A stretch of 32,626 nt of DNA, taken from the NCBI GenBank assembly GCA_035623275.1, contig DASPTT010000091.1, forward strand, positions 1-32,626, written 5' to 3'. Positions 7,390-14,829 of the stretch are shown one piece after another. Numbering within the stretch: the stretch's first letter is position 1; every line of letters starts with the position of its first letter. A program made the translations under genes and the position numbers. The notes under the pieces were generated by a model. That model was given only the letters and a program-made list of their open reading frames with translations. It had not been told where the DNA came from and ran no database searches. Source of the stretch: DASPTT01 sp035623275 (GTDB lineage Bacteria > Actinomycetota > Acidimicrobiia > Acidimicrobiales > UBA8190).

Positions 7390-7455
7390 GTTCATCGAAC
7401 GATTGGCGCTCGTTTACCCGCAGTTCACCTGGCGTTCACCTTCCGTCACTACGTT
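7390..7455 (+). promoter_or_regulatory. PHO box: in-phase 11-bp PhoP-type repeats
   Basis: Units beginning every 11 bp at 7390, 7401, 7412, 7423, 7434 and 7445. The best are GTTTACCCGCA, GTTCACCTGGC and GTTCACCTTCC; the first (GTTCATCGAAC) and last (GTCACTACGTT) are weaker and 7401 is poor. This is the direct-repeat architecture of actinobacterial PHO boxes (GTTCACC units) bound by PhoP/RegX3 regulators under phosphate starvation. It ends a few bases before the pstB start, and a PhoP-like regulator is encoded at the end of the operon. Confidence 0.82.
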
Positions 7456-7463
7456 GCGGATTG

Positions 7464-8342
7464 ATGACAGCGGAGACGCGGTCGACGGCGGGGGACGGCG
7501 TTCCCGAGTCGGCCACAGCTGGGGGCGAGGTGGCGGTGGGCGCCCCTGCGAGCGCGACCACCGGCGGCGCCACCGTGGTGCTCAGCACCGAGCCGGTCAT
7601 CAGCGTCGCCGACGTGTCGGTCGGCTTCGGCAAGAAGACCGTGCTCTCGGGGCTCGACCTCTCCTTCGCCCCCAACACAATCACGGCGCTCATCGGCCCC
7701 ACGGGGTGCGGCAAGTCGACGCTGCTGCGCTCGCTCAACCGCATGAACGACAAGGTGCGCTCGTTCTGGCTCACCGGCACCGTCGACCTGGACGGCACCG
7801 ACATGTATGGCGACCAGATCGACCCCCTCATCGTGCGGCGCCGGGTGGGCATGGTCTTCCAGCGCCCCAACCCGTTCCCCATGTCGATCCGGGACAACGT
7901 GGTGGCCGGGGTGAAGGCTCACCGCATGGCGCCCAAGCACGAGCTGCCCGAGGTCGCCGAGCGCTTCCTACGCGAGGTGGGGCTGTGGGCTGCCGTGGCG
8001 GACCGCATGGGGGACTCGCCGTTCCGCCTCTCCGGCGGCCAGCAACAGCTCCTGTGCCTGGCCCGGGCGCTGGCCGTGGACCCCGACGTCCTCCTCCTCG
8101 ACGAGCCCACCTCGTCGCTCGACCCGGTCACCACCGAGATGGTCGAGGACCTGCTGCGCAAGCTCTCCCCCAACCTGACGATGATCATCGTCACCCACAA
8201 CCTGGCGCAGGCGCGCCGCGTGGCGGCCAGTACCGCCTTCCTCTACAACGGCCGGCTCGTCGAGGCCGGCCCCACCCAGCAGGTCTTCGAAGCACCCAAA
8301 GAGCCCGAGACCGTCAGCTACGTGAGCGGGAGGATCGGGTGA
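7464..8342 (+). CDS. pstB: PstB, phosphate ABC transporter ATPase
   Basis: A 292-residue ABC ATPase. Walker A GPTGCGKST (78-86), the PstB-specific LRSLNRMND, Q-loop FQRPNPFPMSI, signature LSGGQQQ (189-195), Walker B VLLLDEPTSSLD (209-220) and the H-loop THN (H245) are intact. It powers high-affinity phosphate import by the PstCA channel. About 45 residues of Ala/Gly/Thr-rich sequence precede the domain, longer than usual. ATG at 7464 was chosen; a TTG directly before it (7461) is equally possible, and there is no clear ribosome site, so translation may be leaderless from the PHO-box promoter. It comes first here, whereas pstB is usually last. Confidence 0.95.
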   Translation: MTAETRSTAGDGVPESATAGGEVAVGAPASATTGGATVVLSTEPVISVADVSVGFGKKTVLSGLDLSFAPNTITALIGPTGCGKSTLLRSLNRMNDKVRSFWLTGTVDLDGTDMYGDQIDPLIVRRRVGMVFQRPNPFPMSIRDNVVAGVKAHRMAPKHELPEVAERFLREVGLWAAVADRMGDSPFRLSGGQQQLLCLARALAVDPDVLLLDEPTSSLDPVTTEMVEDLLRKLSPNLTMIIVTHNLAQARRVAASTAFLYNGRLVEAGPTQQVFEAPKEPETVSYVSGRIG

Positions 8343-8454
8343 CCGCCTGACCACCGTCGGGCCGCCCCCGGACCCCTCGCCCGATCCCCCGTTCGTGACC
8401 GACAAGCTGCGCAGCTCGCAGTCCTGATTGCCCACCGAAAGGAGCACCGTCCCA

Positions 8455-9639
8455 ATGTCCACGCGCCGACTCCCGTCTGCCCTCGAGCGCACGGCCGGGC
8501 GCGCCGGCCGCCTTCGCGCCGGTGCCGTCCTCTCCGCGCTGGCGGCCACCGCCTTGCTGCTCGGGGCGTGCTCCTCGAGCTCGTCCACCTCGTCCAGCTC
8601 GAGCACGACCGGAGCTGCGACGCTCCAGAGCCTGCAGAGCTGGCCGACGAGCTCCGTGTCCCTGCAGGAGACGGGATCCAGCCTGCTCTACCCGCTCTTC
8701 AACCTGTGGACGGCCTACACGCAGAAGCAGTGGCCGAACGTGCAGATCTCTACGGCGTCGACCGGCTCGGGCACGGGCATCTCGCAGGCGGCGGCGAGCA
8801 CGGTGGCCATCGGCGCTTCGGACGCCTACCTCTCCACCGCCCAGACCACCCAGTACCCGGGCCTGCTGAACGTGCCCCTCGCCATCTCGGCGCAGCAGGT
8901 CAACTACAACGTCCCCGGGCTCACCGGGCACCTGAAGCTCGACGGCAAGACGCTCTCGGCCATCTACCAGGGCACCATCACGAACTGGAACGACCCGGCC
9001 ATCGCCGCCCTCAACCCCGGCGTGACCCTGCCGAACCTCAAGATCGTCACCATCCACCGCTCGGACAGCTCGGGTGACACCTTCCTGTTCACCTCGTTCC
9101 TCTCCGCGACCGACCCCACGGGCTGGGGCAAGACGGGAGGCATCGGCTACGGGACCACGGTGGCCTGGCCGCCGGTGGCCGGCGCGGTGGCCGCACAGGG
9201 CAACGGCGGCATGGTCACGGCCTGCGCCGCCAACCCCGGGTGCGTCGCCTACATCGGCGTCAGCTACATCGACCAAGCGACGGCCAAGGGTCTCGGCTAC
9301 GCGGCGCTGGAGAACAAGTCGGGCAACTTCGAGCTGCCGACGACCGACGCCGTGGCCGCCGAGGCGGCGGGCTTCGCCACCAAGACCCCGGCCAACGGGG
9401 CCGTCTCGATGATCTACGGCTCCGACCCCAACGGCTACCCGATCGTCAACTACGAGTACGCCATCCTGCAGACGAGCCAGCCCAACTCGACCACCGCCCA
9501 GGCCGTCAAGGCCTTCCTGGCCTGGGCCCTCGACCCCAGTGGGGGCAACTCGCCGGCGTACCTCGACCAGGTCCACTTCGTGGCCCTGCCGAGCACGGTG
9601 ACCCAGATCTCCGTGGACCTCCTGGCGAAGCTCCACTAG
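8455..9639 (+). CDS. pstS: PstS, phosphate-binding lipoprotein
   Basis: A 394-residue periplasmic-type binding protein, ending in the typical PstS C-terminal block (AVKAFLAWALDPSGG). The N-terminus has basic residues, a hydrophobic helix and lipobox LLGAC (C39) followed by a Ser-rich linker, so it should be anchored outside the membrane. Phosphate-binding signatures are QETGSSLLYPLF, ASTGSGTGISQAAASTVAIGASDAYL and HRSDSSGDTFLFTSFL. ATG at 8455 follows AAAGGAG (8438-8444); a TTG at 8428 is the alternative and less likely. The 110-bp gap after pstB holds no obvious PHO box. Confidence 0.96.
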   Translation: MSTRRLPSALERTAGRAGRLRAGAVLSALAATALLLGACSSSSSTSSSSSTTGAATLQSLQSWPTSSVSLQETGSSLLYPLFNLWTAYTQKQWPNVQISTASTGSGTGISQAAASTVAIGASDAYLSTAQTTQYPGLLNVPLAISAQQVNYNVPGLTGHLKLDGKTLSAIYQGTITNWNDPAIAALNPGVTLPNLKIVTIHRSDSSGDTFLFTSFLSATDPTGWGKTGGIGYGTTVAWPPVAGAVAAQGNGGMVTACAANPGCVAYIGVSYIDQATAKGLGYAALENKSGNFELPTTDAVAAEAAGFATKTPANGAVSMIYGSDPNGYPIVNYEYAILQTSQPNSTTAQAVKAFLAWALDPSGGNSPAYLDQVHFVALPSTVTQISVDLLAKLH

Positions 9640-9674
9640 CCCCGGCGACAAGCTGAAGGCACAGGGGTACGGGC

Positions 9675-10955
9675 GTGACTCGCACCATCGTCGGAACAGG
9701 GGGGAGGGGCGATTCGCCCCTCCCCCCTGTGCTCGATGCCGACGAAACGGACGAGCCCGAGAGCGCGCCGGCCTTCATCGAGTCCGACCGCTTCGGGGCC
9801 ATCGCTCCCGAGGCGCCCCGCCCCGAGGAGCTGCCCCCGGGCTCGGCGGCCAGCTCGGCGGTGTTCGGTCCCGGCGGTCCGAGGGGCCCCGGCGGTCCGG
9901 AGGGTCCGGGCGGCGAGGGCGGTCCGGCCGTGCCCGCGGGCGAGGGGGCGCGGCGCGGGGCCTGGTGGCGGGCCGAGCGGCTCATGCCCCGCGTCATGCA
10001 CGGGGTCGCCTTCATCCCGCTGGTGGCACTGGCCTTCATCGTCGTCGCGCTGCTCATCAAGGCCCTCCCTGCCATCCGGGTCAACGGCTTCAAGTTCTTC
10101 ACGACCAGCGTCTGGAACCAGGGCAACTTCTACGCCCCCCTTACTTCGACGCACGGGGTACCCCACCCGCCGGGTGCCGACTACGGGGCGCTGGACCTCA
10201 TCGTCGGGACCGTCGAGTCGTCGTTCATCGCCCTGGCCCTGGCCATCCCCATCGGCGTGGGCACGGCGCTGATCGTCGTGGAGAAGCTCCCGCAGCGGCT
10301 CTCCAACGGCGTCGGCTTCTTCCTCGAGGTGCTGGCCGGCATCCCGAGCGTCATCTTCGGGCTCTGGGGATACCTGACCTTCGGCCCGTGGCTGTCGCAC
10401 CACCTCGCCCCCATCGCCAACCGCATCCCGGACGTGCCCGTCCTGCGCTTCTTCCGGGGGCCCACCGGTGGCGGGCAGGGGCTGTTGACCACGTCGCTGA
10501 TCCTGACCCTGATGATCCTGCCCATCCTGGCGGCGACGACCCGCGACCTGCTGCGCCAGGTGCCGCGCCCGACCGTGGAGGGGGCGGTGGCCCTGGGCAT
10601 GACGGACTCCGAGTCGATGCGCACCGTCACCCTCCGCTGGATCCGCTCCGGTGTCATCGGCGCCTCGGTCCTGGGCCTGGGCCGGGCCCTCGGCGAGACC
10701 ATGGCCGTGGCCATGGTCTCGGGGGTCATCCTCGGGCGGACCGCGCCGACCATCTGGTCGTCGATGAACACCATCGCCGCCGCCATCGTCACCCAGCTCG
10801 ACGCCGCCTTCACCGACGCCAGCGGATTCGCCGTCAGGACCCTGGCCGAGCTGGCCATCGTGCTCTTCGCCATCACACTGGTGGCCAACATCGGCGCCCG
10901 CATGCTGGTCCGCAAGGTGTCGGGCACCGCCCTCCCCGTCGGGCGAGGGGTCTGA
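9675..10955 (+). CDS. pstC: PstC, phosphate ABC transporter permease with long N-terminal extension
   Basis: A 426-residue permease, against about 300-340 for the family. The first 105 residues are acidic and Pro/Gly-rich with a collagen-like stretch (GPGGPRGPGGPEGPGG). The conserved part starts near MPRVMHGVAFIPLVALAF (first membrane helix) and has the permease loop EGAVALGMTDSESMRTVTLRWIRSGVIGASVLGLGRALGETMAV. It forms the phosphate channel with PstA. The start is uncertain: GTG at 9675 would translate through a 17-bp palindrome (9696-9730), while an in-frame GTG at 9729 lies on the palindrome's edge. The stop overlaps the pstA start. Confidence 0.93.
   Translation: MTRTIVGTGGRGDSPLPPVLDADETDEPESAPAFIESDRFGAIAPEAPRPEELPPGSAASSAVFGPGGPRGPGGPEGPGGEGGPAVPAGEGARRGAWWRAERLMPRVMHGVAFIPLVALAFIVVALLIKALPAIRVNGFKFFTTSVWNQGNFYAPLTSTHGVPHPPGADYGALDLIVGTVESSFIALALAIPIGVGTALIVVEKLPQRLSNGVGFFLEVLAGIPSVIFGLWGYLTFGPWLSHHLAPIANRIPDVPVLRFFRGPTGGGQGLLTTSLILTLMILPILAATTRDLLRQVPRPTVEGAVALGMTDSESMRTVTLRWIRSGVIGASVLGLGRALGETMAVAMVSGVILGRTAPTIWSSMNTIAAAIVTQLDAAFTDASGFAVRTLAELAIVLFAITLVANIGARMLVRKVSGTALPVGRGV
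9696..9730 (+). repeat. Perfect 17-bp palindrome between pstS and pstC
   Basis: ACAGGGGGGAGGGGCGA (9696-9712), one base, then its exact reverse complement (9714-9730). In RNA it would be a very stable hairpin just after pstS, without a U-tract. Such structures often let the binding-protein mRNA accumulate above that of the permeases. It overlaps the first codons of pstC if GTG 9675 is the start. Confidence 0.8.
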
Positions 10956-11887
10956 TGGTGGTCGTGTCGGCCAGCGCCGAGGCCCCGGGGGCGCGCCGGG
11001 CCCCGGTCACCGCCGCGCAGTTGCACCTGACGCGCCGGCGGTTCTGGAACCGCGCCGTGTGGGCCGGCTGCGTGCTGGCGCTGGCGCTGGTGGTGACCCC
11101 GGTGGTGTGGATCGTGGCCGGGATCCTGGCCAAGGCCCTGCCGCACTGGCACTGGGGCACGCTCACCACGACCAGCACCGCCAACGGCGGCGGGCTGCTC
11201 AACGCCGTCGTCGGCACCTTCGTCATCGTGGGCGGAGTGGCGGTGATCGGCGGGGCCATCGGCATCTGCGGGGGGATCCACCTCGCCGAGTACACGGCCG
11301 AGGGCAAGGGTGGCATCCTGCGCGGCGCCTCGGAGGTCCTCTCCGGCGTCCCCTCCATCGTCATGGGCTATGTCGGCTACCTGGCCCTGGTGGTGGGACT
11401 GTTCAAGTGGGGCTTCTCGCTGGCCGCCGCCCTCGTCGTCCTGTCGATCCTGGTGATCCCCTACATCACCAAGTCGACCGAGGTCGCCATCCGCAACGTC
11501 CCCACTGCGTACCGCGAAGGTGCGGAGGCCCTGGGCATGCGCTCGGGGTACGCGCTGCGGAAGGTGGTGCTGCGCCCGGCGCTGCCCGGCATCGCCACCG
11601 GCGTCATCGTGGCCATGGCCATCGCCCTGGGGGAGACCGCCCCCCTGCTCTACACCGCCGAGTGGAGCAACACCCTGCCCAAGGCGCAACTCACCCACTC
11701 GCCCGTGGGGTACCTGACCTACCCCGTCTACCAGGTGGTCAACACCACGCAGCCCTCCGTCGTGCAGTGGGCGTACTCCGCGGCGTTGCTGCTGATCGTC
11801 CTCGTCATCCTGCTCATCGTGGTGGCCCGGGTGATCGTGTCCCGCACCCAGCGCCATGCACCCGAGCGCCAGCACGCGGCCCGATGA
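10955..11887 (+). CDS. pstA: PstA, phosphate ABC transporter permease
   Basis: A 310-residue membrane protein with about six helices. The first helix is WAGCVLALALVVTPVVWIVAGIL. The permease signature YREGAEALGMRSGYALRKVVLRPALPGIATGVIVAMAIALGETAPLLYTA is complete and the last helix is AALLLIVLVILLIVVARVIV, followed by a basic cytoplasmic tail. It pairs with PstC to form the channel driven by PstB. ATG at 10955 overlaps the pstC stop (TGATG), so the two permeases are coupled in translation and should be made in equal amounts. Confidence 0.96.
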   Translation: MVVVSASAEAPGARRAPVTAAQLHLTRRRFWNRAVWAGCVLALALVVTPVVWIVAGILAKALPHWHWGTLTTTSTANGGGLLNAVVGTFVIVGGVAVIGGAIGICGGIHLAEYTAEGKGGILRGASEVLSGVPSIVMGYVGYLALVVGLFKWGFSLAAALVVLSILVIPYITKSTEVAIRNVPTAYREGAEALGMRSGYALRKVVLRPALPGIATGVIVAMAIALGETAPLLYTAEWSNTLPKAQLTHSPVGYLTYPVYQVVNTTQPSVVQWAYSAALLLIVLVILLIVVARVIVSRTQRHAPERQHAAR

Positions 11888-11903
11888 GGGAGGAGGGCGC
11901 ACC

Positions 11904-12677
11904 GTGACGAGCGACGGGCCCATCCGCGTCCTTGTGGTCGAGGACGAGGACTCCTATCGCGACGCCTTGCTCGCGGGGCTGACCAAGGAGGGCTACGCGG
12001 TGGAGCTGGCGGCCGACGGCGCCGAGGGGCTGCGCATGTTCAGCGCGGACCCTCCCGACATCGTCCTCCTCGACGTGCTCCTGCCCGGCATGAACGGCAC
12101 CGAGGTGTGCCGGCGCATGCGCGAGATCGCCCGCGTGCCCGTCATCATGGTCAGCGCCCTCGACTCCGAGGTCGACGTCGTCCTCGGCCTGGAGATCGGC
12201 GCCGCCGACTACGTGACCAAGCCGTACCACCTGCGCGAGCTCACCGCCCGCATCCAGGCGGTGCTGCGCCGGGTGGCGCCGCCCGTGCTCGCCCCGCCGC
12301 CGGTCACCGCGGATCTGGCCCGGAACCGGGCGGACGTGGTCATCGCCGGCCCGGTGCGCATGGACTTCGCCCGGCGGGAGATTTCGGTGCTCGGGCGCCC
12401 GGTGCACCTGTCGCGGCGCGAGTTCGACCTCCTCGCCCTCTTCCTGTCGCCGCCCAACCAGGTGCGCACCAGGGAGGAGCTCATCGACCGCCTCTGGTCG
12501 GGGCGCGACCTGGCCGACACCCGCACCCTTGACACCCACGTGCGGCGCCTGCGGGTGAAGCTCGAGGAGGACCCGGCCAACCCGCGCTACCTGGTGACGG
12601 TGCGCGGCGTGGGCTTCCGCTTCGACGTCGACGGCCGTGGTGTGGAGCCGGCGGAGGACATCGAGACGTTCGCCTGA
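11904..12677 (+). CDS. PhoP/RegX3-like OmpR-family response regulator
   Basis: A 257-residue two-domain regulator. The receiver (about 7-120) has E13-D14-E15, phospho-acceptor D57 in IVLLDVLLPG, the switch Ser in MVSALD and K106 in TKPYH. After a Pro-rich linker comes an OmpR-type winged helix (about 155-245) with LSRREFDLLALFLSPPNQVRTREELIDRLW and RTLDTHVRRLRVKLEEDP. GTG at 11904 follows GAGGAGG, 16 bp after pstA, so it is the last gene of the pst operon. It is the obvious candidate to bind the PHO box at 7390-7455, giving positive feedback. No histidine kinase is adjacent; the next gene runs the opposite way 15 bp on. Confidence 0.93.
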   Translation: MTSDGPIRVLVVEDEDSYRDALLAGLTKEGYAVELAADGAEGLRMFSADPPDIVLLDVLLPGMNGTEVCRRMREIARVPVIMVSALDSEVDVVLGLEIGAADYVTKPYHLRELTARIQAVLRRVAPPVLAPPPVTADLARNRADVVIAGPVRMDFARREISVLGRPVHLSRREFDLLALFLSPPNQVRTREELIDRLWSGRDLADTRTLDTHVRRLRVKLEEDPANPRYLVTVRGVGFRFDVDGRGVEPAEDIETFA

Positions 12678-12692
12678 GCGTGCGGGCGCGCC

Positions 12693-13823
12693 CTACGCCA
12701 GGGCGTGCACGAGCCCCACGACGCCCCCTCCCAGGACCACCAGCGCCACGTTGGCGCGAAAGCGCACCAGGACCACCAGCGCGGCGAGGGCCACGACGAC
12801 CGTGAGCACGTCGACGAAGGCGGCCTGGCCGAGGAGGACGCCCGCCCCGGCCATGAGCCCCACCGCGGCCGCGTTGACGCCGTCGAGCGCGCCGCCCAGC
12901 CACCGCGAGCGCCGCACCCGGGTGACATACGGGCTGACCAGGGCCATGAGCAGGAACGACGGGAGGAAGATGGCGGCGGTGGCCACCGCCGCGCCGGCCA
13001 GGCCGTCGAGGCTGTAGCCGATGGCCGTGGCCGTGGTGAAGACGGGGCCGGGGGTGAGCTGGCCGATCGACACCAGGTCGAGCAGCCGCGTGTTGCCCAG
13101 CCAGCCGAGCCCGTGGACCAGGTCGTGGCGCAGGAAGGCGAGCAGCACGTACCCGCTGCCGAAGACCACGATGCCGAGCTTGAGGAACTCGAGGAAGAGC
13201 GCGCCCAGCCGCACCCGGCTCGCATGGTGTGCCGCCGCCAGGAACGGGGCGGCGAGCGCCGACGCCGCCCCCGGCCTGGTGCGGTAGGGGACGTTGCGCA
13301 CCAGCATGCTGACCACAGCCGCGCCGCCCAGCAGGGCCAGCGCGTCGACGCCGGCCAGCAGCCCGGCGAAGGCGAGGACGCCGAGCACCGCCCCGAGCAC
13401 GCCCCGCATTGCCGTGCGGGCCAGGGGCAACAGGGCCTGGGCCAGCACGGCGATGACCACGGGGCGGATGCCGTAGAGCAGCCCCGCACCCGCCACCGTG
13501 CGCCCGTAGCGCAGGTAGAGCCAGGTCAGGACGATGACCAGCACCATGGCCGGCAGGATGAAGCACGCCCCGCCGAGCACCAGGCCTCGCCAGCCGGCCC
13601 GGCGGCGACCGAGGTACATCGACAGCTGCGTGGAGCCGGGCCCGGGCAGGATGGCGGTGATCCCGAGGGCGTCGACGAACTCCTCCTCACCTACCCAGCT
13701 CCGGCGGGTGACCATGTCGTCGTGCATCATGGCCACGTGCACGGCGGGCCCGCCGAAGGCGATGGTCCCGAGCCGCAAGAACGCGAGGGCCACCTCGCGC
13801 AGGGGCCGGTCGGTGGTGCTCAA
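12693..13823 (-). CDS. chrA: ChrA-family chromate transporter
   Basis: A 376-residue two-domain (long-chain) CHR protein. Each half begins with a related block: VALAFLRLGTIAFGGPAVHVAMM at the start and FLELKLGIVVFGSGYVLLAFL-type sequence in the middle; both halves carry the ...LDxxxIxxxxPGP signature (LGITAILPGPGSTQL; VSIGQLTPGPVFTTATAIGY). About ten membrane helices are predicted by eye. Family members expel chromate with proton exchange, but many homologues have unknown substrates. TTG at 13823 overlaps the stop of the upstream Nudix gene (TTGA); the open frame further upstream lies over that gene and looks non-coding. It is convergent with the response regulator (15-bp gap). Confidence 0.9.
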   Translation of the reverse strand: MSTTDRPLREVALAFLRLGTIAFGGPAVHVAMMHDDMVTRRSWVGEEEFVDALGITAILPGPGSTQLSMYLGRRRAGWRGLVLGGACFILPAMVLVIVLTWLYLRYGRTVAGAGLLYGIRPVVIAVLAQALLPLARTAMRGVLGAVLGVLAFAGLLAGVDALALLGGAAVVSMLVRNVPYRTRPGAASALAAPFLAAAHHASRVRLGALFLEFLKLGIVVFGSGYVLLAFLRHDLVHGLGWLGNTRLLDLVSIGQLTPGPVFTTATAIGYSLDGLAGAAVATAAIFLPSFLLMALVSPYVTRVRRSRWLGGALDGVNAAAVGLMAGAGVLLGQAAFVDVLTVVVALAALVVLVRFRANVALVVLGGGVVGLVHALA

Positions 13824-14521
13824 GCCTCGTGTTGCAGCTCGCCCCGCCACATCGGCTGGCGGGGCCGGTCGAAGAGCACCTCCACCGGCTCGCCTCGCAG
13901 CGCGGCGAAGACGTGGGTCCCCCAGCGCTCCGCCCCGGCCAAGGGCTGGGGGAGGGCGTCGAGGGCGAACCAGCCCACGTCCCGGCACTCGAGGGGATGG
14001 GCCCGCAGCTCGCCCCCCACCGCCCGGCAGTGGAAGACGAGCGAGTACAAGGGCACTCTGGTGAAGCCGAGGCGCAGGCCGTCGAGCACCGCGATGAGCC
14101 GCACGGGCTCGGCCACGATGCCGGTCTCCTCGAGGACCTCCTTCACGACGACCTCGGCGGCGGAGTACCCCACGTCCGCCCACCCCGTCGGGTAGAGCCA
14201 GACGCCCGAGTCGGCCCGCTGGACGAGCAGGAGCTCACCCTTGTCGTTGCCCACGGCGGCGCCGACCGCCACCTTGGGCGTCACGTAGCCGGGCACCCCC
14301 TGGCCCACCGCCTTCAGCCATTCCTCCACCAGGTCGTCTGCGTCCTCCACGCCCGAGGCGCCGAGCTCGGCGGCGATCTGGATGTCCGCCGCCACCCGCA
14401 GGACCTCCTCGAAACGCTCCCGCTCGTAGAGGCTCTCGGTGAAGCCCAGGCCGGTCCGGGCGATCCCCGCCAACGCCTCACTCCACCGGAGCAGCTGCCG
14501 GGTGGAGACAGGCTGGTCCAC
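13820..14521 (-). CDS. Nudix hydrolase with N-terminal accessory domain
   Basis: About 233 residues. An N-terminal helical domain (LLRWSEALAGIARTGLGFTESLYERERFEEVLRVAADI-type, the Nudix_N_2 layout) precedes a Nudix domain, with VAVGAAVGNDKGELLLVQRADSGVW leading into the Nudix box GWADVGYSAAEVVVKEVLEETGI. Compared with GX5EX7REUXEEXGU the first Glu is Tyr and the Arg is Lys, while the EE metal ligands remain. Related proteins split nucleotide-sugar or ADP-ribose-type diphosphates. GTG at 14521 places the domain at the N-terminus; the frame stays open to 14569. It is translationally coupled to chrA, a pairing without an obvious reason. Confidence 0.83.
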   Translation of the reverse strand: MDQPVSTRQLLRWSEALAGIARTGLGFTESLYERERFEEVLRVAADIQIAAELGASGVEDADDLVEEWLKAVGQGVPGYVTPKVAVGAAVGNDKGELLLVQRADSGVWLYPTGWADVGYSAAEVVVKEVLEETGIVAEPVRLIAVLDGLRLGFTRVPLYSLVFHCRAVGGELRAHPLECRDVGWFALDALPQPLAGAERWGTHVFAALRGEPVEVLFDRPRQPMWRGELQHEA

Positions 14522-14616
14522 GGCCGCGACGCTACTCCACGCGCCTGTTCCCGCGGCCCCCCGGGCCAACCGCCGCGGTGCCGGCCCGGCGCCCCGGCGC
14601 GGTACCCCAGATGCGC

Positions 14617-14622
14617 CACAAT
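14617..14622 (+). promoter_or_regulatory. -10-like box for a leaderless mini-gene
   Basis: CACAAT lies six bases before the GTG at 14629, matching the spacing of the other leaderless starts in this window. No ribosome-binding site is seen. Confidence 0.4.
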
Positions 14623-14628
14623 GGGGCC

Positions 14629-14829
14629 GTGGCCGTGAACGCCGACTGCCGGCACTACATCATGCAGACGACCGCGCGCGCCGAGAAGCTCGAGCGCTGC
14701 CGGGTGGACGCCAACCAGCAGCTCCCGTTCGCCTGCCCCGAGGGGTGCGTGTTCTACGAGCCCCGCAAGGTGTCCTCGGCCGGCTGGCACGTCGCCCAGC
14801 CACCGCCGGACGACGCGCCCGGCCGCTAG
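14629..14829 (+). CDS. Small four-cysteine protein of unknown function
   Basis: A 66-residue product. Cysteines lie at 7 (DCRHY), 24 (ERCRVD) and 36 and 40 (ACPEGCVFYEPR), which could bind a metal ion or Fe-S cluster. There is no signal peptide or membrane segment; the C-terminal 15 residues are Pro-rich and probably disordered. The compact conserved-looking core (MQTTARAEKLERC, PFACPEGCVFYEPRK) suggests a real gene and not a shadow of an overlapping frame. Starts are possible at 14611 (ATG), 14629 and 14635 (GTG); 14629 agrees best with the -10 box. Its stop overlaps the stop of the convergent beta-helix gene. I do not know its function. Confidence 0.65.
   Translation: MAVNADCRHYIMQTTARAEKLERCRVDANQQLPFACPEGCVFYEPRKVSSAGWHVAQPPPDDAPGR

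Noticed and set aside
9696..9730. Intrinsic terminator after pstS
   Set aside because: The hairpin is strong but has no T-tract and the downstream genes have no separate promoter that I can see; a processing or attenuation element is more likely.
10181..11923. Minus-strand frame of 580 codons across pstC and pstA
   Set aside because: Composition is low complexity and the plus strand holds clear permeases.
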